A stretch of DNA of 64,000 bases, taken from contig NZ_RQHK01000003.1 of assembly GCF_004770475.1 (NCBI RefSeq), positions 1-64,000 on the forward strand, read 5' to 3'. This document shows positions 26,931 to 36,866 of the stretch, one piece after another. Each line of letters begins with the position of its first letter. Within the stretch, counting starts at the first letter, position 1. The notes below the pieces were generated by a model. The model was not told where the DNA came from. It saw only the letters and a program-made list of their open reading frames with translations, and did not search any database. This stretch comes from Leptospira mtsangambouensis (GTDB lineage: Bacteria > Spirochaetota > Leptospiria > Leptospirales > Leptospiraceae). A program made the translations under genes and the position numbers.

Positions 26931-27992
26931 TTAACAACAGGCTCCTATCCCAATTTCACCTTGAGAAGCAATGACTGCACTAGGGCCACAATCAAATAGA
27001 CCATAATGTTGTGATTTATCTCCAATGATGCGAAAGTGATCCTTATAATGGGTTGTCGAAATCATATCTGCCGTATTTCCGCAAACTAACATTGGTTTTC
27101 CCGTAATAAAATTATGATGATCATCTAACAAAAAATTATGTGGATTTCCATCGATCGTACCTTGGTAATATGCCACTTGTCCATAATCTTCACAACGATC
27201 CTCCAGAGGAATTTTAAATGCCCTAAATGTGATTGAATAGAAGTTTATATTCCCTATTTTTTTCTCAATATCAGGATTGATTAAATTAATTTTGGATTGT
27301 GAGACGATACGGAAATCATGAATCCCCAGTGAGGAAAGTAGTCTTCTGAAATCTTCGGTATAAAGTGCTCCCGCCAAACATTCGCCAAGTAATATTGGAT
27401 CATGTTTTAGATTCTCCGGGATTCTCTGGTTAGAAAATACATCGGAAAAATACAATTCGCCTCCCGGTTTTAAAACTCGGAATATTTCAGAAAAAACCAT
27501 TTTTTTGTTAGGCGATAAATTAGTTACGCAGTTTGAAACGATTAAATCAATCGAGTTGTCTTCGATGCCACATGATTTTAGGTTTTCGATATAACCTGAA
27601 ACAAAAGATACATTGGATTTATTGTAACCAAATTGGTCTCTATGGTAATCCAAGTAGGAATTGGCAACATCCAGTTGTTCTTTTGTCATATCAATTCCAA
27701 TGACAGAGCCAGTCTCACCTACTAGTTGTGATAATAAATAAACATCCCTGCCTGTTCCGCATCCTAAATCCAATATCTTTCTTCCTGTTAGTGCTTGTGG
27801 AAAAGGAGATCCACATCCATAAAATTTTTCTTTCACTACCGGATGTATTTTTGCAATGAGAGGTAAGTAGTTGGATGGAACAGATTCAATACTACAGCAA
27901 GCCGAAGTTTTTAAATCTTTATTTGTTTGGAGAATTTTCCCATAATAATTTTTTACGGATTCCAATGTTTCTAATTCAATGTTTGTAGGCAT
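26931..27992 (-). CDS. arsM: Arsenite methyltransferase
   Basis: 353 residues. SAM-dependent methyltransferase with motif I ILDLGCGTGRDV (about 73-84), an N-terminal cysteine pair SACC (32-33), and the catalytic-type cysteines in SNCVTNLSP and GECLAGALY, together the arsenic-binding set of ArsM enzymes. The C-terminal part carries further cysteines and ends GACC. It methylates As(III) to volatile or less toxic species. The gene has GGAG before its ATG. No arsR, arsB or acr3 gene lies nearby, so arsenic regulation is not evident locally. Confidence 0.88.
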   Translation of the reverse strand: MPTNIELETLESVKNYYGKILQTNKDLKTSACCSIESVPSNYLPLIAKIHPVVKEKFYGCGSPFPQALTGRKILDLGCGTGRDVYLLSQLVGETGSVIGIDMTKEQLDVANSYLDYHRDQFGYNKSNVSFVSGYIENLKSCGIEDNSIDLIVSNCVTNLSPNKKMVFSEIFRVLKPGGELYFSDVFSNQRIPENLKHDPILLGECLAGALYTEDFRRLLSSLGIHDFRIVSQSKINLINPDIEKKIGNINFYSITFRAFKIPLEDRCEDYGQVAYYQGTIDGNPHNFLLDDHHNFITGKPMLVCGNTADMISTTHYKDHFRIIGDKSQHYGLFDCGPSAVIASQGEIGIGACC

Positions 27993-28107
27993 GATTTGAC
28001 TCCAATCAAAAAGACAACTGTATATAAACTTATCTTTTATTAGGTCAAAACCTTGTAAATAGATTCATCTCCAAACGAATGAATAGATTGTACAAAATAA
28101 CAAAATC

Positions 28108-29310
28108 TTATCTCACTCCGACACTTTGATTACAAAAATTTAGGAAATCATTGAAATTCATTGGTTTCGCTATGTAATAACCTTGTCCTAAATCACATTT
28201 CATACTTTGCAGTTGTTCCCAATCAGTTTTCGTTTCAATACCTTCTGCCGTTGATTTCATTTGTAATTTTGTTGCCATGTCAATACTTGAGTTGATGAGT
28301 ACTTTGGAGACATTGCTTGTTGCCATTTCACGGACAAACGACTGGTCAATCTTTAGTTCCGTAAATGCAATTCTTGCGATTTGTTGCATACTGGAATAAC
28401 CCGTACCATAATCATCAATAGACAGTCCAAATCCTTTCATTCGAAGGCGCGCTAAATTTTCAAGGGCAGGCGCCATCTCTGTCATTGCCGCTGTTTCTGT
28501 GATTTCAAGAATTATATATTTAGGATCTATTCCTGATTCTAAGACAATGCGAGTGATTTTATCTGCAAGTTTTGTATCAGTCAAAGAGGTGAGTGATAAA
28601 TTGATGGAAATAGAAATCTCAAATCCTTGGGAGTGAAGTAACTGACAAGCTTTGGCTGATTTTTCTAACATAACGAATGTAAGTATATCTATATTGCCCG
28701 TTTTTTCTAATAAATCAATGAATGCATAAGGAGCAATAACACCATGTATGGGATGTACCCATCTTGCTAATGCTTCCGCGCCAATTAACTTACCTGTTGC
28801 TAGTTGTATCTTTGGTTGGAAAAAAGGTTCAAAATCTCCATTTGTTAAACCTTCTAAAATTTCCCCTAATGTAAAACGTGATCCTTGATTTGATGCCTTA
28901 CCTTGTTTGAAGTCGCGAGCATTGTATAATGAAAATAGGGTTTCTAAATGTTCCGGAGTGATAGGTTTTTCAATTGCTCCAAGTAAATTTGTACCATATG
29001 CACTTGCCATTTTCCGAACTGATTCAATCAAGGCCCCGTCGAGCGCGCTCATGATGATTGTTGCTATGGAAGAATGAGATGTCCCAATGTGGCGAAGAAA
29101 TTCCATTCCATCCATTTCCGGCATATTTAAATCACAAAGGATGATATCGATTGGACTAGAATCTGTTTCGTTTAAAATTTTAAGTGCTTCGTTCCCGGTT
29201 CGAGCTTCTGTAACATGCATTGCGCCCAAACGTGCTAAGATATCTACTATAACTTCCCTTTGGAAATCATCATCTTCAATTACTAAGAAATTTAAATCAT
29301 TTGTAGTCAT
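28108..29310 (-). CDS. Response regulator with EAL domain (c-di-GMP phosphodiesterase)
   Basis: 400 residues: receiver domain with phospho-acceptor Asp60 (ILCDLNMPEMDG) and a C-terminal EAL domain. The catalytic signature is complete: E179-A-L, DDYGTGYSS (metal and loop 6), and EGIET, with QGYYIAKPM at the end. It should hydrolyse cyclic di-GMP under control of phosphorylation. It lies 28 bp downstream of a hybrid kinase gene that carries its own HPt domain, so the two genes form a probable phosphorelay. Confidence 0.9.
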   Translation of the reverse strand: MTTNDLNFLVIEDDDFQREVIVDILARLGAMHVTEARTGNEALKILNETDSSPIDIILCDLNMPEMDGMEFLRHIGTSHSSIATIIMSALDGALIESVRKMASAYGTNLLGAIEKPITPEHLETLFSLYNARDFKQGKASNQGSRFTLGEILEGLTNGDFEPFFQPKIQLATGKLIGAEALARWVHPIHGVIAPYAFIDLLEKTGNIDILTFVMLEKSAKACQLLHSQGFEISISINLSLTSLTDTKLADKITRIVLESGIDPKYIILEITETAAMTEMAPALENLARLRMKGFGLSIDDYGTGYSSMQQIARIAFTELKIDQSFVREMATSNVSKVLINSSIDMATKLQMKSTAEGIETKTDWEQLQSMKCDLGQGYYIAKPMNFNDFLNFCNQSVGVR

Positions 29311-29338
29311 GATATCACCTTTTTTAAGTTATATGAAT

Positions 29339-31849
29339 TCATAGCATGTCGATGAAAGATTCGATGCTTAAAACATCTTCTTTCATTATTTCAATCTCTT
29401 TTAAAGCCTTATCTATTTCGTTTTCTTTAATTAAAGACTCAATTCTTATATAACCTTTTGCCAGTTCCATCGCACCTGCAACTTGACTTGAACCTTTTAG
29501 CCGGTGGGCCAAATGAATTGCTTCTTTAAAGTTTGTATTTTGTAATTGATCAATCAGTTTTGTAAAATCTTTTCGGTGATGATTTCTGAATTTTTTAAGA
29601 ACAGCAATTTGTGCATGTTTGTCTGAAACAATGTTTGAGAGTTCATTGAGGTCAATTGGAGTTTCTGCACCAATGAGTGTATCCGATGAGTTCATTTTGA
29701 TCGGGCTTGTAATTGACGGAATCCATTTCAGAAGAGTTTGTTTTAGATTATTTAATCGAGCTGGTTTAATCAATACATCGTCCATGCCAACGGAGAGGCA
29801 ATGTTCATTTTCTTCACTCAATACATTGGCAGTGTAAGCGATGATCGGAATTTTCTTTTGATAGTTCGAACTTTCAAGATTTCTAATTTCCTTTGTTAAG
29901 GTATAGCCGTCTTTTATCGGCATGTGACAATCGGTAATAATCAAATCATATTTATTCTTTAGCCAAAGTTTGATCGCCTTTTCTCCGTCTTCTGCTCCAT
30001 CAGCTTGGAGCCCGAATGATTCTAATTGGCGAATCAATAGTTCTAAATTTACAGAATGATCATCGACAGCAAGAATTCTTGGGATATGGGAATCACTTCC
30101 TAAAATTGGCAATGAACTATTTTCTTCTGCATTAAAAGATTCTATTTCATCCAAGTCTAATTTGAGCGAGGGAAGAGATAAGATGAAACTAAATGTAGTG
30201 CCTACATTTGGTGTACTTTCAATTGTGATTTCTCCATCTAGTAGGTCTGCCAAACGTCGGCATATTGCAAGTCCAAGGCCTGTTCCTCCATACAATCTAG
30301 CTGTATCGGCTGTTGCTTGTGTGTAAGTTTGGAATAATCTGGATTGGTCTTTTTTGCTGAGACCAATTCCTGTATCTGTCACAGAAAACCTAATTTGTTC
30401 AGCATGGGAAAGTTTTTTCAATAAGACTGCAGAGACGTGAATGTTTCCTTTGGGGGTGAATTTTATTCCATTGCTAACAAAATTATTTATTATTTGTGAC
30501 AATCTTAAAGGATCAACTAAGTGAGCATTGGAGATATTCTCATCAATCGTATAATACAATTTTAACCCTTTTGAGCTGGCAATATGTGAATAAGTTCTTA
30601 CGACTTCTGAAAGAAGTCGCTTAATCGATGTTGGTTGGAGAGATAATTCTAATTTTCCATCTTCAATTTTTGACCAATCTAGAATATCACTTAAAATGCG
30701 AAGCAAACTGGTCCCAGAGTCGAGTGTATTTTTAACCATATGTTTCTGGTCTGTATTCAAAGAGGTATGAGAAAGGAGTTCCAACATTCCAATGAGTGCA
30801 CTGAGGGGTGTTCTAATTTCATGGCTCATGGTTGCAAGAAAAGAGTCTTTTGCTTTGTTTGCTAGTTCTGCTTTTTCCTTTGCTTTCTCTAAAAATGCTT
30901 TCGCAGCAAATTCCTCGGAAATATCTCGGAAAACCAAAATGGAACCAATGACTTTATTTGATTTATTTCGTATTGGCGCACAGTTGTTAGAAATATTAAT
31001 CTTTTTACCATTGCGATGGATTAAAATGGAATCTTGGTTATCTCCTTTTGGTTTTCCTGTTGTTAAAACTTCTAAGATAGGAATTTCCTTTTCTAAATTA
31101 GATTGTGCATGGATCATTTTTAAAATTTCTGATACGGGATGACCCATGGCATCTTTTTCTTTCCAACCGGTTAGTTCTTCTGCGACTGGATTCAGACGAT
31201 TTACTATTCCATATTCATCCGTTGTAATGACTGCATCACCTATCGAACTTAAGGTGATCGATAGATTCTGTTCGCTATTTAAGAGAGCTTCATTTTTTTC
31301 GATTACTTCTTTGGCGCGTACTAAAATTTCCGCTTCCATTTTAATCATTTGGTCTTGTATATCTTCAGTGATTTGTGAATTTTCTAACTTTTGTTCTTTT
31401 AGGTGGACAAATTCAGTTACATCTTCTGCTCTATGAACAATACAAATTAAATTTCCATCTTTGTCTAAAACTGGAAAATTTCTTGGACTCCAGTATCTAA
31501 CTTCGAAGCCATTCCCATTCGGTTTTCGAATATCATACTTTTGTAATGTCATTGTGCTTGAGACTTTATACTTAAGGACTTGCATTAAAGAAAACTTGAG
31601 CTGTTTGACACCATCCGCATACTCATCATTCGGGTTGTCCGGGAAAATCTGAAAAATATTATGTCCGATTACATTTTCTCGTTTGATGAGGGTTGCTTTT
31701 GCGTAGGCATCACTGATATCGATGATACGGAAATCAAGATCTAAAAGCATGTACAGTTCAGGAAGAGATTGGAAAATGCAGTGAAAATCAAGTCCTTGAT
31801 TTGTCTGATTGTTAGAAGGAGTATTGGGTATTTGCTCTTCTGTATCCAT
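29339..31849 (-). CDS. PAS-domain hybrid histidine kinase with receiver and HPt domains
   Basis: 836 residues, no transmembrane segments. Two PAS domains (about 25-140 and 190-310), HisKA with ATMSHEIRTPLS (His343), HATPase_c (GTGLGLAICRRLAD), a receiver with Asp640 (IITDCHMPIKDG) and a C-terminal HPt domain with LAHRLKGSS (His782). All phosphorelay residues are present, so phosphate can pass His-Asp-His and on to the EAL regulator encoded immediately downstream. Cytoplasmic PAS domains suggest sensing of redox, oxygen or a small metabolite; the signal is unknown. Confidence 0.9.
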   Translation of the reverse strand: MDTEEQIPNTPSNNQTNQGLDFHCIFQSLPELYMLLDLDFRIIDISDAYAKATLIKRENVIGHNIFQIFPDNPNDEYADGVKQLKFSLMQVLKYKVSSTMTLQKYDIRKPNGNGFEVRYWSPRNFPVLDKDGNLICIVHRAEDVTEFVHLKEQKLENSQITEDIQDQMIKMEAEILVRAKEVIEKNEALLNSEQNLSITLSSIGDAVITTDEYGIVNRLNPVAEELTGWKEKDAMGHPVSEILKMIHAQSNLEKEIPILEVLTTGKPKGDNQDSILIHRNGKKINISNNCAPIRNKSNKVIGSILVFRDISEEFAAKAFLEKAKEKAELANKAKDSFLATMSHEIRTPLSALIGMLELLSHTSLNTDQKHMVKNTLDSGTSLLRILSDILDWSKIEDGKLELSLQPTSIKRLLSEVVRTYSHIASSKGLKLYYTIDENISNAHLVDPLRLSQIINNFVSNGIKFTPKGNIHVSAVLLKKLSHAEQIRFSVTDTGIGLSKKDQSRLFQTYTQATADTARLYGGTGLGLAICRRLADLLDGEITIESTPNVGTTFSFILSLPSLKLDLDEIESFNAEENSSLPILGSDSHIPRILAVDDHSVNLELLIRQLESFGLQADGAEDGEKAIKLWLKNKYDLIITDCHMPIKDGYTLTKEIRNLESSNYQKKIPIIAYTANVLSEENEHCLSVGMDDVLIKPARLNNLKQTLLKWIPSITSPIKMNSSDTLIGAETPIDLNELSNIVSDKHAQIAVLKKFRNHHRKDFTKLIDQLQNTNFKEAIHLAHRLKGSSQVAGAMELAKGYIRIESLIKENEIDKALKEIEIMKEDVLSIESFIDML

Positions 31850-32106
31850 CTCTCTTCCCCATTATGGCGACAAAAAATGTAAAAAAGAAGGCCAACACAA
31901 AATTAGAATATAGGCAACTAGAAAATGTAACCTCTGTGAAGTGGTAATTGTACTAAAATTTATGATAATTTCTATTACAATAGAACTTTTGGTAACATAA
32001 GTTTTAGAATGAGAATAAAAAATTTATCAAAATACGCTAATTTTTGAAATACAATGCAATAAATAAAAAGGTAGTTTTACGAACAGAGTTCGGAGATGAA
32101 ATATAC

Positions 32107-33372
32107 TTACTTAAACAGAAGAATCACACCACCAATATCATCTGTCGTGGATCTGATTTTTTCTAAAAGTTTGGAAAGATTTTCACCTTCCGAAAAGGTA
32201 GCTTTGACACTTGAATCCATTGCTTGGGCAACATCGGAAATGAGTTTCTGTGAATTGTTTTGGTCAGCAATGTTTTCTTTTATCTCTGCTAACATCCTTG
32301 AAAGTTGTTCGGATTCAAAAATCAATTTTTCTTTGATCTGCATTTGATTGTTGGCTGATTCAGAGATGAAATCAATTTTTTCAAATATTTGTTTTACTTC
32401 ACCAATGATCTCTTTGTATAGTTGGTTTGTTTCGTTAATCTTTTGACGATTGAGTGTAACTTCTTCTTTGTTTCGTTTGACATTATTGTCAATTTCTTTG
32501 ATACTATTGGAAGTTTGTGTTGCTAGTTTTGATACTTCCTGAGCGACAACTGCGAAACCACTGCCGTATTCACCAGCTCTTGCAGCTTCAATCGATGCGT
32601 TTAATGCCAATAGGTTCACTCGTTCGGAAATTTCTTTGATGACAATGACCATTCCTTCAATTTTTCCAGAACTGACGGCAATGTTCTCAATGACTTTCGC
32701 CATTTCTTCCATTGCTTTGTTTCCCTGTTTGATTTTTTCAGAGATACCGAAAGTTAAATTTTTTGAAAGGTTACTATTTTTTTCTGACTCATTGATATGT
32801 TCGGAAAGTACTCTTATGCTTTCAGAAACTCTGATTAAAGTTTCATAATTGTTAGTGGAAGCATTTTCGATGTTTGTCATGTTGTCCGTCATTTTACGGA
32901 CCGTCAAATCTAAGTTCTGCGAATAATCTTTTTGCCGAATCAAACTGGAATGGAATGAATCATCTGCCAACTTTGCATTGTCTACAGATTCCGAAAGTCC
33001 TCCGGTTGCATCTTTTAGGAGGGTGATAATATCCTGGAAAATATGTAATAATTCATATAAAGAAAGTAAAATTGAATCAACTTCGTTTGTCTTTTTTAAT
33101 TTTGATTTAACAGTAGGATCAATGAATAAACTGCCCTTAATTGCATTGATCAAAATGCGTTTGATAGCGGAAAATTGTTGTTTATACTGATTTAATTGCC
33201 TCAGTACAAAAGATAACATAATGACTGAAAAAACAAATCCAACCGATTGCAGGATCACCAATGTCCAGCTAAAATCTGTTTGGCCAAATAGGGCATACAA
33301 AACGGACAAAAGCTGGATTGTTACCAAAACAATTGATAATAGTGTGTATTGAGTTGTTTTATTAAATTTCAT
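32107..33372 (-). CDS. Methyl-accepting chemotaxis protein
   Basis: 421 residues. Two adjacent N-terminal transmembrane helices (about 12-30 and 36-57) with almost no periplasmic loop, then a long coiled coil and the signalling hairpin [29 protein letters not shown], split here as [15 protein letters not shown] and FAVVAQEV. The lack of a ligand-binding ectodomain suggests sensing of membrane or cytoplasmic state. Translation follows a STAS-like gene nine bases upstream. The 257-bp gap 31850-32106 downstream shows no feature. Confidence 0.88.
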   Translation of the reverse strand: MKFNKTTQYTLLSIVLVTIQLLSVLYALFGQTDFSWTLVILQSVGFVFSVIMLSFVLRQLNQYKQQFSAIKRILINAIKGSLFIDPTVKSKLKKTNEVDSILLSLYELLHIFQDIITLLKDATGGLSESVDNAKLADDSFHSSLIRQKDYSQNLDLTVRKMTDNMTNIENASTNNYETLIRVSESIRVLSEHINESEKNSNLSKNLTFGISEKIKQGNKAMEEMAKVIENIAVSSGKIEGMVIVIKEISERVNLLALNASIEAARAGEYGSGFAVVAQEVSKLATQTSNSIKEIDNNVKRNKEEVTLNRQKINETNQLYKEIIGEVKQIFEKIDFISESANNQMQIKEKLIFESEQLSRMLAEIKENIADQNNSQKLISDVAQAMDSSVKATFSEGENLSKLLEKIRSTTDDIGGVILLFK

Positions 33373-33381
33373 TCTTGGAAT

Positions 33382-33774
33382 CTAAACTGACTCCAACCAT
33401 TTGAATCCTTCTTCTGGAGTTTCAAAGATCTTAACTTCAATTCCATTAGAAGCAAAAAAATCAACTATGTTTTTTTCAGACATTGCAGATAAAGCTGATT
33501 GTGGTTGCACAAGCGCCCACTTTTTCCAACCAGCTTTGATTGCACGTGGAGTCCAATCGTTGTTTATCCATTCCACATCTTCTGCCGTATGTGTTCCCAT
33601 GTTGCGATTGTCTGATAGCCATTTGACGGCCTTGTTTTGGATGAGAGCCTCAACACCTTTGTCTAAACTATCTTTTAAATTGGCCCCAGTATTTTTCCCA
33701 GTTTGTGTAAGAACAACGATCTTTTTATCTTCTAGGTATTCTGTAACTGCTGTGGGGCATTGAAATATAATCAT
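33382..33774 (-). CDS. STAS/SpoIIAA-like protein
   Basis: 130 residues, soluble. The sequence (DKKIVVLTQTGKN, then KWLSDNRNMGTHTAEDVEWINND and a final FETPEEGFKWLESV) resembles SpoIIAA-like/STAS proteins used as small regulatory adaptors. It precedes the chemotaxis receptor gene by nine bases, so it may tune that receptor. Assignment is by fold-like pattern only. The 271-bp gap upstream (33775-34045) holds no recognisable element. Confidence 0.55.
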   Translation of the reverse strand: MIIFQCPTAVTEYLEDKKIVVLTQTGKNTGANLKDSLDKGVEALIQNKAVKWLSDNRNMGTHTAEDVEWINNDWTPRAIKAGWKKWALVQPQSALSAMSEKNIVDFFASNGIEVKIFETPEEGFKWLESV

Positions 33775-34045
33775 CCGGTTTTGTCCTACTTGTTGAAGTG
33801 ATTGATATTTTTAGAGACGAAAATTGCAAGGTAATTCTATTCTATATGGCTGCTTTTTTTGATTTTGTGACCGAATTATGAGATCAAATAGATCATTCAT
33901 TATTCAGAAATTTTTTCCTTTTTGCAGTGCAATCTATATTGAACTATATTAAATTAAATTCGATTTGATTGTTCTACCGTACTAGAGAATCCACTATAAA
34001 ACATTTGTCGTTTATCTCATCCAAAGTTTAGGGAATCAAAAATTT

Positions 34046-34285
34046 ATGAATGAAAAACGTTATTGGCAAAACACTGAACCTTATCACCTAGTAGAAGTTA
34101 TACTAGAGAATGGAGAAGTCATCTTTAAGGATTGGTTTGATTCAGGAAAAGATCCCAATCGTTGCGATTGGAGTTTTAAAGAGTTCGTCACTGGAAAAGG
34201 AAAATCAGAGATTGAATACCAATTGGGAACAACTGTGTATCAAGAAATTTTGCATGAAGTAAAGTTAAGGTTAGAGAAACAATAA
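34046..34285 (+). CDS. Small uncharacterised protein
   Basis: 79 residues, start ATG with AGGGA upstream. Charged, soluble, one tryptophan-rich stretch (DWFDSGKDPNRCDWSF). Not recognised. A weak terminator follows 60 bp downstream of the stop, so it is likely a monocistronic gene. Confidence 0.55.
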   Translation: MNEKRYWQNTEPYHLVEVILENGEVIFKDWFDSGKDPNRCDWSFKEFVTGKGKSEIEYQLGTTVYQEILHEVKLRLEKQ

Positions 34286-34344
34286 ATCTTGTGATGATAT
34301 TACATTTAAAAAAACGTTGGATCCATTTTTTAATTTCTTTTGCT

Positions 34345-34368
34345 AAATAGAATCATTCTATTTTTTTT
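34345..34368 (+). terminator. Weak rho-independent terminator
   Basis: Short stem AATAGA/TCTATT with a five-base loop followed by eight T; it would end the transcript of the 79-aa gene. Confidence 0.5.
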
Positions 34369-34482
34369 CTAAATCCTTTCTTCTTTATCTTTTATTTCCT
34401 CACTCAATTTTCTAAACTGCGTTCAGCAAAAAAAAGTCAAACCGAACAAAAAAACAAAGATAAGGTTGCTTTTTTGAAATCT

Positions 34483-34504
34483 CCTATATACATATAGGGG
34501 TATT
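34483..34504. promoter_or_regulatory. Inverted repeat with G tract upstream of the SQR-like gene
   Basis: CCTATAT-AC-ATATAGG (34483-34498) followed by a GGGGTAT segment, about 15 bp before the start codon. AT-flanked G tracts of this kind occur in operators of the CsoR/CstR group, whose CstR branch controls sulfide-oxidising genes; that link is inference from context. No regulator of that family is in the window. Confidence 0.35.
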
Positions 34505-34515
34505 GGTATATAAAT

Positions 34516-35724
34516 ATGAGAATAGTGATTTTAGGTGCAGGGATTTCTGGTCATACAGCGGCAACTTTACTCAAGAAGAGTTTGGGTAAAAAACATGAGG
34601 TTGTGGTGATTTCGCCTAACGCCAATTGGAACTGGATTCCTTCCAATATTTGGGTAGGTGTGGGTGCCATGATTCCCAAGGAAGTAACATTTGGATTAAA
34701 ACCAATTTATGATAAGATGAAGATTCAGTTCATCCAAGCCAAAGCACTCCATCTTTTTCCAGAGGGTTCTTCTGATTCTAAAGAATCATTTATTGAATAC
34801 GAATCAACGGCACCGGAAACAAAGGGGCAAAAAGGGCGAATATCTTATGATTATTGTATCAATGCCACTGGTCCGAAACTTAATTTTTCTGCCACACCAG
34901 GTCTTGGACCAGAGGAAGGAAATACTGTTTCAGTTTGTACTTATTCACATGCAGAAGAAGCAAATCAGAAACTTCAAACTCTTATCCAAAGAATGAAGAA
35001 AGGAGAAAAGTTTAATTTTGTATTTGGGACAGGGCATGGAATGTGTACCTGCCAAGGTGCTGCGTTTGAGTATCTTTTTAACGTAGATCATGAACTCAGG
35101 AAGGCAGGGGTACGGGAAAATGCTAAGATCTTGTGGATTTCCAATGAATATGAGTTAGGTGATTTTGGGATGGGAGGTATGCACTTAGAACAGGGCGGAT
35201 ACGTGACAAGTAGTAAAATATTCGCAGAATCATTGTTTACCGAAAGAGGAATCCAATGGAAAACAAGAGCTCATGTAACCAAAATAGAATCTAATAAAAT
35301 ATATTATACCACTTTAGATGGAGAAAATGGTTTTGTTCATTTTGATTTTTCGATGTTGATTCCACCTTTTAGTGGGGTTGGATTAAAGGCTTATGGAAAT
35401 TCGGGAGAAGACCTAACTTCAAAATTGTTTGCTGCTAATGGAATGATGAAGGTAGATGCAAACTACGATCCAAAACCATATGAGAAATGGGATGCAAAAG
35501 ATTGGCCAAGTACTTACCAGTCTCCATTTTATTCGAATCTTTTCGGTGTGGGAATTGCTTTTGCACCGCCGCATCCTATTTCAAAAGTCATGAAAAATGA
35601 AGAAGGGATTCAAATTTCGCCAACTCCCCCAAGAACGGGAATGCCTTCGGCCATTATGGGTAAAGTGGTGGCACAAAACATCAGCCATCAAATTAAAACC
35701 AAAACAAAAGAATTAAAACACTGA
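34516..35724 (+). CDS. SQR-like FAD-dependent oxidoreductase, N-terminal portion ending at in-frame TGA
   Basis: 402 residues. N-terminal dinucleotide-binding motif GAGISGHTAA, a WNWIPSNIWVG segment, and the cysteine motif GTGHGMCTCQG, as in sulfide:quinone oxidoreductase-type flavoproteins. The frame stops at TGA 35722-35724, but the same frame continues straight on (A-S-M-A-Q-M-G...) into the conserved C-terminal region encoded at 35731-35973. As remembered, homologues are single proteins of roughly 480 residues, so the TGA appears to truncate the gene. See the finding for possible explanations. Confidence 0.7.
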   Translation: MRIVILGAGISGHTAATLLKKSLGKKHEVVVISPNANWNWIPSNIWVGVGAMIPKEVTFGLKPIYDKMKIQFIQAKALHLFPEGSSDSKESFIEYESTAPETKGQKGRISYDYCINATGPKLNFSATPGLGPEEGNTVSVCTYSHAEEANQKLQTLIQRMKKGEKFNFVFGTGHGMCTCQGAAFEYLFNVDHELRKAGVRENAKILWISNEYELGDFGMGGMHLEQGGYVTSSKIFAESLFTERGIQWKTRAHVTKIESNKIYYTTLDGENGFVHFDFSMLIPPFSGVGLKAYGNSGEDLTSKLFAANGMMKVDANYDPKPYEKWDAKDWPSTYQSPFYSNLFGVGIAFAPPHPISKVMKNEEGIQISPTPPRTGMPSAIMGKVVAQNISHQIKTKTKELKH

Positions 35725-35730
35725 GCTTCC

Positions 35731-35973
35731 ATGGCACAGATGGGTGCTGCTTGTATTGCTTCTGCAGGAAATGGTATTTTTTCAGGGACAGCAGTTTCAA
35801 TGACAGTGTATCCTATCGTACCTGATTATAAAGAATATCCTAAGTGGGGTAGGTCTCTTACATACACAACAGGTGAGATTGGTCTTGCGGGACACTGGAT
35901 CAAAATGATTTTGCATTATATGTTTATGTACAAGGCAAAATGTAAACCGGGTTGGTGGTTAATCCCTGAATGA
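35731..35973 (+). CDS. C-terminal portion of the split SQR-like oxidoreductase
   Basis: 80 residues in the same frame as the preceding ORF, two codons after its stop. GAACIASAGNGIFSG and EIGLAGHWIKMIL match the C-terminal FAD/membrane-contact end of the SQR-like family, ending WWLIPE. The first ATG (35731) lacks a Shine-Dalgarno, so independent translation would rely on reinitiation after the TGA. Best read as the second half of one gene that is interrupted by a nonsense codon. Confidence 0.6.
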   Translation: MAQMGAACIASAGNGIFSGTAVSMTVYPIVPDYKEYPKWGRSLTYTTGEIGLAGHWIKMILHYMFMYKAKCKPGWWLIPE

Positions 35974-35985
35974 TTGGAGTTATAT

Positions 35986-36180
35986 ATGAAAACAAATGAA
36001 ATGGTAGAATTGGTTTTATTAGAAAAACAAGAATTACACTCATCTTATGAACAAGGTGATTTCACTGCCGTTCCCAATGGAAAAACAAAATTCTTTCGAA
36101 CGTTTTTACCCTGGCAGATGTTTCGTTTTTTTTGGATTAATCTGCGTATGATGGTGATGATTTTTAAATCTCATCATTGA
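35986..36180 (+). CDS. Small membrane-associated protein linked to the SQR-like gene
   Basis: 64 residues. ATG at 35986 is favoured by GGAG seven to eight bases upstream; a TTG at 35974 is possible. It has an acidic N-terminal half and a C-terminal amphipathic or membrane-inserting stretch (FLPWQMFRFFWINLRMMVMI) ending KSHH. Small partners of this kind are found beside SQR-like genes and may help anchor the flavoprotein; this is inference. Third frame of the operon. Confidence 0.6.
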   Translation: MKTNEMVELVLLEKQELHSSYEQGDFTAVPNGKTKFFRTFLPWQMFRFFWINLRMMVMIFKSHH

Positions 36181-36299
36181 ATATAAAAAAACAATAAGTG
36201 TGACATTCGTCATACTTTATTTTGATAAAATATGACAATTGCAGTCTTTCAATATTATTTAAAATAAGCGATGATTCATCTTGATTTATAGGAGTTAAG

Positions 36300-36866
36300 A
36301 TGGATCAGTTAAAAAAAAATACGTTATTTATTGGGTTGATGATTGCAAGTTTTGGCATCTCTTGTGAAACAAAGGAAAACGGTAATGGATTCGGAGCCCG
36401 CGAACTTATGGTATATAAACTTGTAGAGAATACCTTTCAAGATGAAGGATATTCTTTGCCGGAACCAGAAATCAATACTGCTTTAATGCAGATAAATGAA
36501 AATAATACTTCGACTATTACCTATCAATTAAAGAAGCTATTGGCCTGTAAAACAGGTCTTTCCGGTATTACATATCATAAAGCTGATGGCGAAATGCCGA
36601 GTTTGGATATTCATTCAATAGATATGGCAAAAACAGCAGGAGTTTATTTACAAGCTTCAAATCCTCCTACAACAGGTTCGCATCTAGATCTTTCATTGGG
36701 AATTGGAAAAAATTATGGACTTATCAACGATTGTAACGCAAAAGTTTACACAACAACAGAATCTGTTTATGAGTTAGGAGTTGCGAATTGTTTGATAGCT
36801 GATAATTTCGGTAAAGGTTCACATCAAATAAAACTGTCTTTTCGCTTGAAATGTAATAAAGAATGA
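36300..36866 (+). CDS. Hypothetical lipoprotein
   Basis: 188 residues. Lipobox FGISC (Cys about 22) and then a soluble domain with three further cysteines (LLACKTG, NDCNAKV, VANCLI). Not recognised. A Shine-Dalgarno-like AGGAG precedes the ATG. The intergenic 36181-36299 is AT-rich and carries its promoter, not resolvable by eye. Confidence 0.65.
   Translation: MDQLKKNTLFIGLMIASFGISCETKENGNGFGARELMVYKLVENTFQDEGYSLPEPEINTALMQINENNTSTITYQLKKLLACKTGLSGITYHKADGEMPSLDIHSIDMAKTAGVYLQASNPPTTGSHLDLSLGIGKNYGLINDCNAKVYTTTESVYELGVANCLIADNFGKGSHQIKLSFRLKCNKE

Noticed and set aside
35722..35780. Selenocysteine insertion at the TGA
   Set aside because: No clear stem-loop of the bacterial SECIS type downstream and the position is not a redox site; simple nonsense change is preferred, though not proven.
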